DNA of 64,000 nucleotides from Mariannaea sp. PMI_226 (GCA_024336345.1 JANFOG010000019.1:425189-489188), one strand, 5' to 3'; shown: positions 20,643 to 32,906, counted from the stretch's first letter. Program-made: numbers and translations. The notes: generated from the sequence alone by a model not told the origin.

Positions 20643-23600
20643 ATGGCATTACTTGGGCAACGCTTACAACAGACCTTCGGGTTTCTCTCTCTTACCCTCT
20701 TCGTCTTCCATCTTCAGTTACCACTCTGCCATGCTCTTCCCAATCCCAGCCTCTCCATCATTCGGCGAAACTTGAATGCACTATCAGAGCGAGCAGCGTC
20801 CAAAGACCCGTCCTGCCCTGCTGGGTTCCTCTGTGATCAGCAAAATTGCCCTGCTGGCATTGTGTGTCCCCCAGGGCAAGATTGCTTCAACTTTGAGGGT
20901 ACAGTCGCTTGTGGTAGCCCAGAGCTAAAGTGGTGTGCTGTAAACCCTACTTCTTTAGAAGCTGTTGGCTGCGACGGCGGCGTATGCTGGTAAGTGGTTC
21001 CTAAATTCAGTCCAGGCTTCCTGAAAACCCTTCTACGTCCCTTCCAAGTCGTATCGCTCCATGCTCCTTTCTCTGATCAATTTCTTTATTTGACTTGTTG
21101 GTTATCAATTCTAACCTGCAAAAAAAGCCATGGAAACTGCTATAAGCCCGGCACGGTCTGCTGCGATTTCCCTACTATACAATGTGCCGTGGGTACCCTT
21201 TGCAACGCCTGTAGCCCTGGTCAGACATGCAGCAACAATCAATGTGTGGGCAAGGCATCGTCAGTTACCTCCATAACCACGGTATTGTCTACTATCTCCT
21301 CAGTCCCAGTCCCACCAGCTCCGCCAGCTAGCTCCCTGACTACGACATCGTCCGGTATCTCCTCCGCCACGGTTCCATTGGTTACCTCATCGGTCACAGC
21401 GACGTCCGCCATCTCTTCGACGACGGCTTCATCTACTAAGCCCACGGCGACGTCCATGCCAACATTGATTACAACCAATAGAGCATCTTCGGATATATCT
21501 TCTACGTCGACAGCTACATCAACTCCGACAGTGGTTCCATCCGTCGGTCTCTATGTAAATACCGGGTGCTTTACTGATTCCTTCTCTGCACGAGTATTGG
21601 TTGCTGGTAACAAGACCGATCAGAGTGCAACGGGTATGACAGTTGAGAAGTGTGTCAGTTTTGCTGAAGATGGCGGCTGGAGATATGCCGGCGTAGAGTA
21701 TGGTGGGTATGTATATCCTCATTTCCCCTACTTCGCCATATTGGCTTTCTCCCAAAAGCTTAGTCCTATTTAATGCTAACATATTACACCATAGCGAGTG
21801 TCATGTGGGAAACACTCTTCATCATGCCACGAAGGCTTCCCCAGGGGATTGCAATCAGAAATGCGCAGGTAACCAGGCAGAGTACTGTGGGTCAGGCAAC
21901 CGCATTCAGATATATGCCGACTCTTCTTGGTCCTTTCCAAACCAAAAGGAGATACGGGACGTCCTCCTCACATTCAACTCTACGCTATACGATATTGTCA
22001 AGGCCACAAATGTCTATTGGAGTGACCTCCAACAACTACAGACATATCAGTCGCAGTCTTCAAAGGCCAAGAGAGACTTGGTGAGCTTACTGGCACAGGT
22101 GACAGCAGACGGCGTCACCCTTGTTCGAAGTACCAATACCTTCAGTATGATAGATCCTCCAATTTAGTTCATATTAGCGAACAGTATTAACCACACAAAT
22201 TGATAATAGGAGTCGCCGCTGCCGCTGCTCAAAGAATCTTCCGCATTGCCCAGGCAGAAGATCTTGAAGACCAGATACCATTGGTAAGATATCTAAGATG
22301 ATTGATTATATCAATAGGTACTCATGAAGCCATGCTAAATCACAATTTACAGCTTACGAAAGAAGAACGGGCGCAAATTGATAACGCTGGTGAGACTTGC
22401 TCAGTAGCACATTCCATGGAGTGTTCCAGCTCTAGAACCTTACCTTACAAGAGACACTAACACTCATCTCGTCAAATAGCACAACAGGGCACAGATGTTA
22501 TGGAACAGCTGAAAACCCTTGCCGGAGCAGTAAGCGATGCCATAGCAAAGGATGTCTGGCGTGCTTTCAATTTGGCCAAGGGTTTAGCGACGCTCGACTC
22601 AACGGTGAGATGATGAAATTTATGTGAGAGGCTTTCTACTTACAGTGACTAACAGCTTATTTAGGCTCTGATAGTTGGTATACCAATCGCGATTGGAGGT
22701 GTTGGTGTAGCGACTGGTATCTGTATGCAAATTATTTCTATCTCATGAGAAGTGAGCTAACGATGTCCTCTTATCCCTATAGTTGAGACGATATATGATC
22801 TTCTAGACATAGTTGGTGGTATAGAACTTCCGCCTCATACATCCACAATTCCTACAAGCACCACGGCGATCAGTAGTAGCACTTCGACAACATCTTCGGC
22901 CACGACATGCGTTCCGACTCTGGGCCCGACGCCCATGGTGATTCTTGCCGCTTCTGGCTTACCGGTTGCTGCAGTTGATAGTCTCATCAAAAGCTTGCCA
23001 AAAGGGAGTGTCACGGACCAAAGTTCTTACCCGGATATAGGATACAATGCAATCTTGGCCGAGATTGACAACTGTAATGCCGAGGATCTGATCGCCAACT
23101 CGGATGTTGTGGCTGTGAGCTTGAATGCTGAGGTTCCTGACCCCGTTGATGATATACATGAGGGCCACGTAGCGGGGACTCTGGATTTCTCAAATAGTAC
23201 CTCTGCCAGGCATTCTAATCCTCCAACTACGACTAAGGGACTTGAGAAACGAGCCCAGCCTAGCGACAGCAAGCTTCGCTTTGAGGCGGGATACCAATGG
23301 AATTACCATCTCCGCTGGCTTTCTGCGCCTTGGGCCAACAACGCAGACCCGGATGCCGGCCCGCGCAGAAATTTTGATGGCTTCCTATGGGATAATGCCC
23401 CGGCTGGTGATAAGAGCAACCAAGTTTATATTTATGTGATGGACTCGGGTATAACTGGTAATCACTATGTAAGTCTGCATGCTGATAGTAACTTGCTTAG
23501 TGGGTAAGAACTGATTGAGCAGCTAATAGGAATTTGACGAAGCCCCATCAACACTGAATAAGTTCTACAACGCTAGAACTGGGGAAACGTCGCGCCGTGG

Positions 23601-24696
23601 CGTCAGTGATAGCGACGGCCATGGCAGCCGTATGGCATCATCGGCTGCCGGTAATTTCTTTGGTGTTGCCAAGAACGCTAAGCTTAACATTGTGAAGGTG
23701 GTGGGATTTACTGACGAGAGAACTACCGTCTGGGAGCTGATGAAGGGTTACGCATGGGCATGCAATGATGTCAAAAAAGAACAACTGAAAGGACGAGCTG
23801 TCCTTTCCATGTCTATTGGTGAGTCTAACTACCAGCTGCTTTTTTCTATACGTGATTCTGATATTATCAGTGCAGCCTTCGAACTAAACACTTTGTATTG
23901 GAAACCGAATCGCAAATTCGATGAAAGCGGGAAACAAAACCCTTTTTTATGGATTTTTGATGACTACATCTACCCTCATGGTATTGTTGCCGTAGCTGCG
24001 GGCCATAACAAGGTCGACGAGGATCTGGCCGCATTTGAGCCACAGGCTCGTGGTGGCAACGACGCACCGCTCATTGTGGTTGGTAACGCTAACCATGATG
24101 GCGAACGGTACGTTGGCGAAGGGGGCAGGGGTTCTAGTATTATCGACTCGTCCGGGAAGGGAATTCTCAGCGTTTACGCTATGGGAGAGAAGATATGCGG
24201 TGCAGTAACGCGGGGCGCTTACAACAAATTCCTCTGCACGACAGGTTGCTCGCCCGCCGCAGCCCAGGTTGCCGGGCTCTCTGCCTACTATCTGGCAAAG
24301 CCTTCCATCCGGGCCAGGATGCTCGACGACACAAATGGCCCCGTATCTCTCAATGTTAAGAACCTATTGCGCGACATAGGTCTGAAAAAGAAGGGGAAAA
24401 TGGGTGGCGATGGCCTGCCACGAGTGGCAATCGACGAGTGGGTAGACTGTGAGACATCCGAGGGCCCAGCGTCCAAGCCGGAATGGATCAGCCCTGGAGA
24501 TGGAGAACCTTACGACTTTAGCGATCCCGCCGTCTTTGGCGATGGGGATGGTGATATAATTGAAGAGCGATTGGTTCACGTCGAGGTTTCAAATGACGGA
24601 AAGATTGTACTTGACGATCTGGTAAGCATGATTTCCTGCATATTCTAATATCTGTGCTCCCTTTCTTTACAAACACTGTTACTAATGTAGTGTTAA
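20643..24696 (+). CDS. Secreted WSC-domain subtilisin-like (S8) serine protease
   Basis: Ten exons can be joined in frame: 20643-20989, 21128-21706, 21795-22144, 22210-22283, 22353-22389, 22480-22604, 22665-22716, 22783-23468, 23530-24621, 24691-24696. This gives 1,115 residues (1,096 if an optional 57-base intron at 23819-23875 is used). A signal peptide is followed by a cysteine-rich region (about 55-160), a Ser/Thr-rich linker and a WSC carbohydrate-binding domain (about 254-345). Next come a helical region with a hydrophobic glycine-rich segment and a second Ser/Thr linker. The protease domain has D742 (MDSGI), H781 (DGHGS) and S991 in GCSPAAAQVAG, where GTS is usual. The oxyanion Asn lies in AAGHN instead of AAGN. 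In-frame ATGs at 20523 and 20541 exist; 20643 is preferred because the signal peptide starts there. Confidence 0.82.
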
Positions 24697-26030
24697 ATAG
24701 CCCAAGTGTGTTAACATATGAGGTCAAGCGAAGGGGGGAAGGCGGTTGGTTCTGGCTAGATCGAAGACTGGTAGTTTGAAGTATTTGTAATATACATGCG
24801 GGAAATATTACTAGTTGCGATACGGAAGAAGTGCAGCAATACCTATAGCTAGCTACAGGCTATTTTCTATTTTTTTTTTGGGTATTATATTAGGTGATAA
24901 TGGGCGGGCAATCAAGTCCTGATCGCCACTCTGTAGGCACGATGTTGGATCTTTAGGTGAGTTTTGGCTTTATTGGCGATAGACGCAAAGCTATAGACTT
25001 TACGTACAAGGATTTGTAGAGAAAAAAAGAACAAATGCATAGATCGGATTGCACGATTTAGACTGTCTGGCGGGTTCTATGATCATTATGATGCACTGAA
25101 GTTGCCTTTTAGGGCTTCAAGGAAAGGACCATCAAGAGATCCTATTCAGGATGTCTTTATGGATATGAGTTTTCATTTTGCTTCTTAGGACAAATTTAAA
25201 GAAGCTGATCATAGGGGCTCTTGCCCCAGACTGAACCCTGTCAAACGATAAGTCGCAAGGAAGATGTGCAATATTAGTAAAGCGAGGAAAATAATACAAT
25301 GGACGTTATAAGGCTAGCTAGTGATACCTATTCCTAGGTCTTTGCCAGCCCCATAATATGTGATGACCTTTTCCGCACAAATTCTTGCCCGCGCGGGGAG
25401 GTTCTGCGCGGGGAGGTCCCGCCAGGCTCGCCGTCCGCGCGCGAGCTATTGCTCACTAGCGCGGAGTGGGTACGGTTTTGTGTTCGCCTGCCGCCCGCCC
25501 GTCGTCTTCATGTCGCTGACTCTTCGTAGGCTCCAGCCCAAGTCTACCCCGCCGCAGATAATTAGAAACGATCCGACCTGCGCAATCAGGCGTTGTGTCG
25601 GCGTGTTGCTGGCACCGCCCGAACCAGAGCAAAACTTGGTTCTGCCTAGGTTCTTCTGTAGCAGTAGATCAAATAGGAACACTCTCACCAATATAGGCAC
25701 CCCTCCAAAAACAACAGCGGTTCGTTGGTAGGAGCAAGGGCTACAAATCGTACGGAAGCCATTAACAGGCTTAATTCTAGCGTAAAACACGTCACACTCT
25801 GTAAACCGGATGCTGTAAGCCCGAACAGACGTACTATACATGGTAGTGTCAGTTCTGCAAACGCCATGCATCTTTCGAAGCTGACACTATGCAGCCAAAG
25901 ATTATCTAGCTTACCTCAAGTGCCTCACTTACTACCATTTATGTAACTGAGACGGTACTTTTGGGAGAAGAGTCAGAGTTGTGACAAATGCTAATGAACT
26001 ATTTTGCTAGATATATCTTGGATTTACGTC
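24697..26030. other. Intergenic; no supported gene
   Basis: Includes a GC-rich patch at 25385-25450 with the direct repeat GCGCGGGGAGGT, and a 9-bp inverted repeat TAGTGTCAG / CTGACACTA around 25843-25888. Overlapping frames on both strands (25360-25871) show no family features. No transposon ends recognised. Confidence 0.4.
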
Positions 26031-26038
26031 TATATAAG
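26031..26038 (+). promoter_or_regulatory. Putative TATA box of the small secreted protein gene
   Basis: TATATAAG lies 148 bases before the start codon at 26186, a workable distance for a fungal gene with a 5' leader of about 100 bases. Confidence 0.4.
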
Positions 26039-26185
26039 TAAGGCATGGTGCTGCATTCAGATGTCTTTCAGTAACAGCAACAATCCTCTCTCTCAACAAG
26101 TAATTTCTGGTGCACTCAGTAAGTTTAGCAAAAGTTCTACGACTATGAAAGTGCTGACAATGAAGCTAGAATTCGACTTCTCAAG

Positions 26186-26527
26186 ATGAAGCTTACTACA
26201 ATTACCAGCCTTTTGGCATGTGCCATCAGCGCCAACGCCTTTATTATTGGTGAATTGGTCTACTTCCCTGGTTATCAGTGTGACGATGGCGGAGTAACAG
26301 CCGAAATCCCCGACGCAGCCCGTTCAGGGTTCTCAACCATTCCTGGATCTGGCGCAATCCTGCTCAACCACCTCGATGAGGGTTGCGTGTTGCTAGCATG
26401 CTATGCTGGACAAAGCTGCCAAGGGGAGATAGTGGCGCAGCCGATCCCTCTTGGCGTTTGCATGTTATCTAACGAGAAAAATGGTGGTGATCGTGGGCTT
26501 TTCGATAAGGTTATTGTCCAATGTTAG
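26186..26527 (+). CDS. Small secreted cysteine-rich protein (effector-like)
   Basis: The single-exon protein has 113 residues. Residues 1-18 form a clear signal peptide (KLTTITSLLACAISANA, cleavage after ANA). The mature protein is about 95 residues with six cysteines, spread as YQC, EGC, LAC, QSC, GVC and a final C-terminal Cys, an even number suited to three disulphides. It is mildly acidic and has no repeat, GPI signal or known motif. Size, cysteine content and location among transposons fit a candidate secreted effector or antimicrobial protein, but no function can be assigned. The start is supported by the signal peptide. Confidence 0.65.
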   Translation: MKLTTITSLLACAISANAFIIGELVYFPGYQCDDGGVTAEIPDAARSGFSTIPGSGAILLNHLDEGCVLLACYAGQSCQGEIVAQPIPLGVCMLSNEKNGGDRGLFDKVIVQC

Positions 26528-27355
26528 TTGTAACTAGCTTTAAAAGAATATGTCGTTGGGGTCACTTGACCTTTTTTCGGAAAACACGCAACTGGCCTAT
26601 TTGCAAAAAAAAAAATCTTCTTTAGGTAGAAAGCGGGAGTCCTGGCGACATTCCAATCAGCCACTCAAAATTATCCATGACGATGGATTTATTTGTGCGA
26701 TTGATGGCTGATGATGGCTCCCACTGTCCCCTGCCTTTGGTCCAGAACTGTCAATCAAGATGTGAAGTCAAGCCTTCAGTCGATAGCGAATTATCTATCG
26801 GCTTCAATACTCTTATTAATCAGCCAATGAATGCTCAACACATTGCTTGTACCCTCAAGAGACAATGTGCAGCTTTCTCATCTACGTTGGGCGATATCTA
26901 CTGTGAATCAATTGTATTAAATTAGCATCACAAACCAGCACAACTATACTAGCGCGAAGCACAGCTCCAAATCAAATAAAAGATTACACTGCTCGGGAAA
27001 GAACGTTCCCTTCGCTGGGAGTGGTGATTTTTTTCATTCCGTGGGATCAACTTTGGTTCTCTAATTTACTACGGTCTATTCACGTTTCGAAATCTTCGTC
27101 CTCCTCTAAGCTCGATTGATAGATCATTCAATCGGAAGGTGGGCGGAGAGGGCGCGCTAACCTGGACCTGCTGGAAGCTTGCTTGCTTGGGTGTGCATTA
27201 GACCGATCGCTCAACTGGTCGCCGCACTCATTTTCTTGAGTACATGATCATGGAAGTTGAATAATAGCTTGCTTATTATTTTGTCAAACTTGAACTAGCA
27301 TCTAGAAGCTGAAGACCGTTTTCAAAAAGGTCAGACCCTGGTCAGAGTCAGGATC
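26528..27355. other. Intergenic; one doubtful small frame
   Basis: An 82-codon frame (26677-26925) has five cysteines but no signal peptide and no family features. I do not call it a gene. The remainder is unique sequence without visible repeats. Confidence 0.4.
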
Positions 27356-28065
27356 GGGAGGCATCTCGTACAGCATAATTTGCGGGGGGAAATCACATGC
27401 CTTGGTGGCTTGTCAAATGTCAAGCAAACGGAAAAGTGATATTCTCCATAAACAATATGACGTGAATGTATCTCGACCTACGGTCGGTAGAACCCTAAAA
27501 CGAGTTGGATGGACTGAGAAACTCACGTGCCAAAATATTGCGAAAGAGCATAATCAAGATCTACGAGACGACTATTAGAGAGACGATCCTATTACAAGCC
27601 CGAGCAAATGATATTTGTCGATGAACGCGGAAGCGACCGTGGCCTGGCGATCTTGGGGAGGGGATACGCTCCCAAAGGTGTAACACCAGTGCAGATCAAA
27701 CAATTCCATCAAGGCAAAAGGGTTCAATTTCTGCCAGCATATACTGTGGACGGTGTAATTTATTCCGAGGTGTATGAAGAAAACACGGACGTCGAGATAT
27801 CGAGGGTTTTCTCGAACGCCTATGGCCGTATTGTGGCAAATACCCTGAGCCAAGATCTATTGTCTTTATGGACAATGCCTCATTCCACCTCGTCTCTCCT
27901 AGAATCAAGGAGATATTCGCCGACGCAGGCGTGATAATAGAATACCAACCACCTTATTCGCCAGACTTGAACCCGATCGAGTATTTCTTTGGCTCGGTCA
28001 AGAACCGCATTAGGAAGTGATCTCGAGAGGATGAAGATCTGATCCAAAGCGACTTCACGTCGTAC
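27356..28065 (+). pseudogene. Tc1/mariner-type transposase remnant
   Basis: Broken frames in order give a helix-turn-helix segment (QYDVNVSRPTVGRTLKRVGW), the first catalytic Asp in MIFVDERG, the second in IVFMDNASFH, and the third acidic site in PPYSPDLNPIEYFFG. The last block is the classic Tc1/mariner DDE_3 motif. Frameshifts occur near 27560 and 27790, and a TGA follows NRIRK. The C-terminal block EDEDLIQSDF is still visible, after which the sequence switches to an NLR-type domain. No terminal inverted repeats were found. Part of its 5' region recurs at 61500-61580. Confidence 0.75.
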
Positions 28066-28579
28066 AAATATGCAAAAGCTGCAGGGAGCGCCCAGAAGGA
28101 CGTCCGAGATCTTGCCGAGGAGGTCAAGACTATCCGCGATTTATTACGCGCTCTCTCCTCCCTTGCTTCCAAACTTGACGCAACACCTGTAATAACAACG
28201 TTCAATCTGAGCTACGTCGAGACTTGCCAAGAAACTCTTCAACGCGTTGAGGATGGCTTGAGCAAATCTCAGGCAGATTTCGAGAAAAGCAATCTTCGAA
28301 GATTCCAGCGGAAGCTTAAATGGCCGTTCACTGCCGCAGAGACCAGGGAGTTACTCAACAATCTCGCGCGACAAAAAGGAAACATTGGCCTTAGTCTTGG
28401 GACTGACTGCGTGTCCCTGATCCTCTCCGAACTTCCACGATTGAACCGACTGGAGACGTCCGTCACTCGGATCTCTAAAGACATTCAAAATATGTCTGTC
28501 GGCGTTCAAAACGTCCTGAACAATACCCGCTTGGTAGACCCATACTTCAAGCGAGTTGTTATCGGGTCTTTCACGGAGG
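28066..28579 (+). pseudogene. NLR-type protein, N-terminal domain fragment
   Basis: About 170 codons are open in one frame: KDVRDLAEEVKTIRDLLRALSSLASKL, then CQETLQRVEDGL, RRFQRKLKWPFTAAETRELL, and ARQKGNIGLSL. This is the layout of the fungal N-terminal domain found before NACHT or ankyrin regions in fungal NLR/STAND proteins (PigL_N-like; family name from memory). The true N-terminus is replaced by the mariner remnant. The sequence is cut at 28579 by a hAT element, so the nucleotide-binding and repeat domains are missing. Such proteins act in non-self recognition; this copy is dead. Confidence 0.65.
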
Positions 28580-31481
28580 CAGGGCTGCAAACAAATAAAT
28601 CAAATCCAAATCTATCCAAATCAAATCAAATTTATCCAGATCAAATCAAATTAAATTGACGTAAATTTTATCCAAATCAAATCAGATGAGGATGGGCGGA
28701 TTTATTTGGATATTTGACTATTTGGATTGGCAGCAGTAATCTTGTTTCGTCCAATCGCAGCGCTTCATGTATTACCTACTCGGCAGGGTGTGCCAGCAGC
28801 CTCAACTCAAATGCTTGCTTTTTCATGCCGCAAATATGGCTTTTGCCATAAATGTTGCCGAAATGAATATATAGGTATTGATTTCGTTGGCCCTTTGATA
28901 GGGCTTCCTGGCGCCATGTTTCCGCTGGTTAAGCAACAAGGCAGTGGAACTGCAAAAAATTGAGCCTTTGATACCCCTCAGGAAAATCCCCATAATGGAA
29001 CAATCTCCCCGAATTGATAGAGCATTAGCAATACCGTCGACAGCTATCTCTACCGCCGAGACTGGTCTTGACAGCCACAGCGACTTCAATTCATCCGAGA
29101 TTAACAAAGAGGTGACTGAAGATACGCCGTCTTTAGCAGACCACGCCGGTTACGAGGGAATCAATTGGACCCACCTTCCAGGTTTCTGCATACGCCAGCA
29201 TAGAAAGCGGCTGCGTATGGGTTGGGTGTGGGAGCATGGATATAATATCGAGAATGAGCGCTTTGGTCGTCGGTTCTGGTTGTGTAGGGAGTGCCATCTG
29301 AAGAAGGCTAGAACCATGTATATGTATGATGCCGCATCTATAAGCCAGGCGAATGGACATATGGAGAGTGCCCACTGAATGAATAAAGATGGGCTAATGT
29401 CTCCGCGGCAAAAGAAGCGATGGACCCTCTTTAATATAGTAGGTTTGGACACTTATTAATCGAAGGACCAAGCTTTAATGAATGCTTATATCGCCTCCTT
29501 CAATCCTATATGGTTTCAATGTTTATTTATTCGATGGGTGGCTTGCGATAATGTTCTGTTTAGCAAGCTTGAGAGTCCTTATTTCCGCAATCTTCTGGGC
29601 TATGTAAATAGCGCTATTATCGAGTTTGGGAGTCTTCCGACCCACAGCACAGTCTGTGAATGGGTTGTACGGTCCTTCAATCGACACAAAGGCGTTATGA
29701 TGGAATTTCTTAGTTGCTCTTTGAGCTGGATTAATATCTCCTTTAACGCCTGGACTTCCCGTAGGTTTACCTCTCTTTTTGGTGGGATGGTACACTTTCT
29801 TGATGAAAATGGGAAGTTCTGCACTTTCCTCCTCGGTCTACTATAAATTGAGGGCCAATATAGTGGCGAGAACCTTGTAGGCAAAGTTGTAAAAATAATC
29901 CACAAGTTCGGCATCTAAAATCGCATTGGCTACTTTATTACAAATAATGCAAAAAATAATAACATATATCTAGATGATCTTGGCACTGAGCTTGGTTTCG
30001 ATAGGCGCTATTGTAGGCTTTGTTGCAGTGGGCACATTATCAATCTAGTGGCCAGATCTATTCTCTTCGGAACGGATGCCGACGCTTTTGAAGAGGACTG
30101 CCGAGCCGAAAAAGAGATCTAGGACGAGATGAAACTGTGGAGAGCGAAGGGTCCAGTGGGCAAGCTGCACAATATAGTCCACTGGGTGCGACGATCTAGC
30201 CAATGCGTTAATATACTTTACAAACTCCAGTTCATAGAGAACACGGCTCTAAATCTTGAAGACAAGACTACCTACAACATCATCACGAATAATGCAACCC
30301 GCTGGAACTCATCTGAGGCTATAATAGAGCGAGGCTATCAGCTTTGCAATACACTTGATTCTATGGTCTAAGCCGAGGTTACTAAGTGGCATCAATATAT
30401 CGCAAAGAGGACGGACAATGGAACAAGGCTAATGCCTAAGAAAAACTAGCAAAAGCCATCAATTGTTAATAATAAAATGACCGCTAAGGATTGGGCAGTG
30501 ATTATAGAGTATCTGGCGATACTAAAGCTACTGAAGACTGCTACCAAATGGCTTAAAGGATGACCAGAAGAAGGTTGGTTTGTTATGATGTCTCAGTATT
30601 TTACTTAGTCTAACTGGTTTTAAGCAAATGCGGTGCGATCTGGGAAGTTCTAATAACTATGGAATGGCTGTTAAAGCACTTGGAGGAGTCTAAGATGCAA
30701 TATGAACACAATGAAGAGCCATACCTTCGGATAGGTTGCAACTTGGGCTAGATGAAGTTGGACGAGTACTACGCCCTCACCAATAAAAGCCCCGCATATC
30801 TTGCCGCTCTGGTTTTACATCCCGCCTTCCGCTGGTCAGTGGTAGAGTTATAATGGATAGATTGGCCCGACTGGATAATAAGAGGAAAGGAATCTATATG
30901 TGAGGTGTGGGAGGAATATCGTGCGCTTCCGGTAGACCAGGACGCTCCTCCCGAGCAGCCTGCTTGTACTAAGGAGAGCACGGACTTGGATGAGTATATG
31001 GCCACTATCAGAAAGATTAGCAGCCACCCGGCCTCTTCATTATCACCAGCTCGTGATGAGTACGCCGAGTGGGTGGCTATTACCAACCCAGGAGATAAAT
31101 TGGTGGACGATCCGATTCAATATTGGCTTCTGCGGAAAAGGCAGTATCCTTGCCTGTCGCGGATGGCTCTCGATCTGTTTTCGATTCCCGCGATGTCGTC
31201 TGAGCCAGAGCGTATATTTAGTCTGATGGGATAGATGATTAGCCCTCAGAGGAGTTGCCTTCTTGCAGATATTATCGGAGTAGCTTAGTGTATATTGTCT
31301 TGGGAGAAGAGTGGGGTTGTCTAGATTGCGTCCTGAGCTGCTGACTACACTATTTAAATCAAATCAAATTGATCCAAATTGAGTAAAATTAAATCAAATT
31401 AAATCTGATTATATCGTTATGGATCTAAATCAAATTATACTGATCTTACGATTTGATTTGATTTATTTGTTTGCTGCCCTG
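28580..31481 (+). mobile_element. hAT transposon (copy 2), decayed
   Basis: A 2.9-kb element starts CAGGGCTGCAAACAAATAAA and ends with its near-exact inverse (one mismatch in the first 20 bases). Both ends continue into AT-rich arrays of AAATCAAAT words (28600-28690 and 31352-31470). CAGGG ends and a BED-to-dimerisation transposase order are typical of hAT. The 8-bp flanks (CACGGAGG and ATTATCCT) do not match, so either the flanks rearranged or the target duplication has been lost. Confidence 0.85.
28944..31335 (+). pseudogene. hAT transposase (copy 2), full-length but full of stops
   Basis: The frame is open from a likely start at 28995 through an acidic leader and a BED-finger region (GWVWEHGYNIE, WLCRECHLKK, then His near 29372). 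It stops at 29376 and continues in frame in pieces: FNAWTSRRFTSLFGG, FITNNAKNNN, and the segment open at 30129-30371 (RAKGPVGKLHNIVHWV, NNATRWNSS). The C-terminal dimerisation domain contains MALDLFSIPAMSSEPERIFS (31162-31221). Most interruptions are TAG at sites where Gln or Trp is expected, with a few frameshifts near 30580-30900. This pattern fits RIP followed by drift. Confidence 0.8.
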
Positions 31482-32192
31482 ATTATCCTGATGTCGCGGC
31501 CAACCTCTCGGCTTCTGTATTTTGCTGCATTACCTATAGCTCACACTGCATTTACATCTCATCTTACAAAGCCGTAAATGCCCTGCTGCGTTGGCTTATA
31601 TATAGCTGTAAAATGGAGGGTGTGCTAACTGGCACCTAATTTCCAAGTAAGTAATTCACGCTCTCATATGACCGCAGTTATCCTGTTCAGTGAAGTAAAT
31701 AGTGCAAAATACTATATATGATATTTTTTTGATCCCATACTACACTGGATTGTTTAGGAATTCGGTACACTGTACGGTATACGGTATTATACCGTATTTA
31801 AGTAATATCGTATTGTAATATCATATGGCACAGCGTGCAAGAGCCGCATAGCCTAAGCATAAAACTAACCAAATTGAATAAGGTTGAGGTTCAAGATCGT
31901 CTCGCGGACCATAACAAGATGAACCTATTCATAGCTAACATATAAGATTATACTACTGCTAGATAACGAGAACGCTTGTAAAAACGTTTTCCTAGACCTC
32001 ACTTGCGTTAGGTTAAGGGTTTACTTAAGCTATATATTTGACTAATTTAATATCACTCCTATTGTTTAGGTGTGAGAATGAAGTAGATCTAGAAGCCAAA
32101 AGAAAACTCCACAGATTCGAGCATTTTGAGTTTAAATTGTCTGTATACTATCTATTGCTCGTAATATTAGGTATAATGTTAGAAGACCCTTA
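31482..32192. other. Intergenic; AT-rich
   Basis: No gene seen. Around 31760-31830 the words GTACGGTATACGGTATTATACCGTA form overlapping short palindromes, perhaps the decayed end of another element. No partner end was located. Confidence 0.4.
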
Positions 32193-32906
32193 CTATTCAT
32201 CCTCTCCAATAATAGCTGTGTCCAAGATAAGCTCAATGTTATCAACCCAAGCCAAGTTGTGAGTCTTCGACCAGGACTTTATATACTCTATTGCCTTAAT
32301 TATATCAATCCCTAACCTGTTTCTGCGATCTTGGAGGGTGATTTTTGTATTAGAGAAGAGACGTTCTGGCTCAGCAGACATTGTAGGAATTGACAAAAGA
32401 TCGAGCGCCATTTTGGAAAGGTTTGGATAGAGTGTTTATTGTATATCTTCAAGCCACCACTTTCGTACATCCTTAACCTTAATTCTTGGGGCTGATATAT
32501 AGTTCTAATACTTATCAAATAGGGTAGGAAGCTCGGGATCCTTATGTTCGTCTTCCTATGCAAGAAACGAGTTCTTTACTAGTGGCTTTTCAATTAAGCA
32601 CTGGGCTGACAACTCCGCTGACTTGGCGACTGGTGCGTAACGAGACTTCCAGAGATCTTCTACAGCAGTCTTATTGCTCTCAATCCACTTAGGATGTACC
32701 TCCCAGGCGGTATTAAAGTAGTGCCACTTTCGATGAGGGCTGAGGACAATAGCTGCAACATAAGCAGATGACCGCTCTGTAAGTGTGTAATATGCGTCGA
32801 GTTTCGCCCATCCAGCATCAATACAAGGCGCCATAAAAGCGCCATCTGCGTACTCGATTCGTGCAGCCTCAAATTTGCTAAGCCGGAAGTCCATTATTGG
32901 TAGCAT
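32193..32906 (-). pseudogene. hAT transposase (copy 3), C-terminal fragment
   Basis: The minus-strand frame 32906-32556 reads LDAYYTLTERSSAYVAAIVLSPHRKWHYF and WEVHPKWI, the region before the hAT dimerisation domain. After a frameshift, 32411-32193 gives MALDLLSIPTMSAEPERLFSN and RRNRLGID. Nothing of the catalytic part remains, and the sequence ends abruptly near 32910. It is clearly the same superfamily as copies 1 and 2 but diverged from both. Confidence 0.75.

Noticed and set aside
25360..25871. Overlapping frames on both strands in a GC-rich patch
   Set aside because: No start context, intron or motif support; composition alone keeps them open.
26677..26925. 82-codon cysteine-containing frame as a second small secreted protein
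   Set aside because: It has no signal peptide and no convincing upstream exon.
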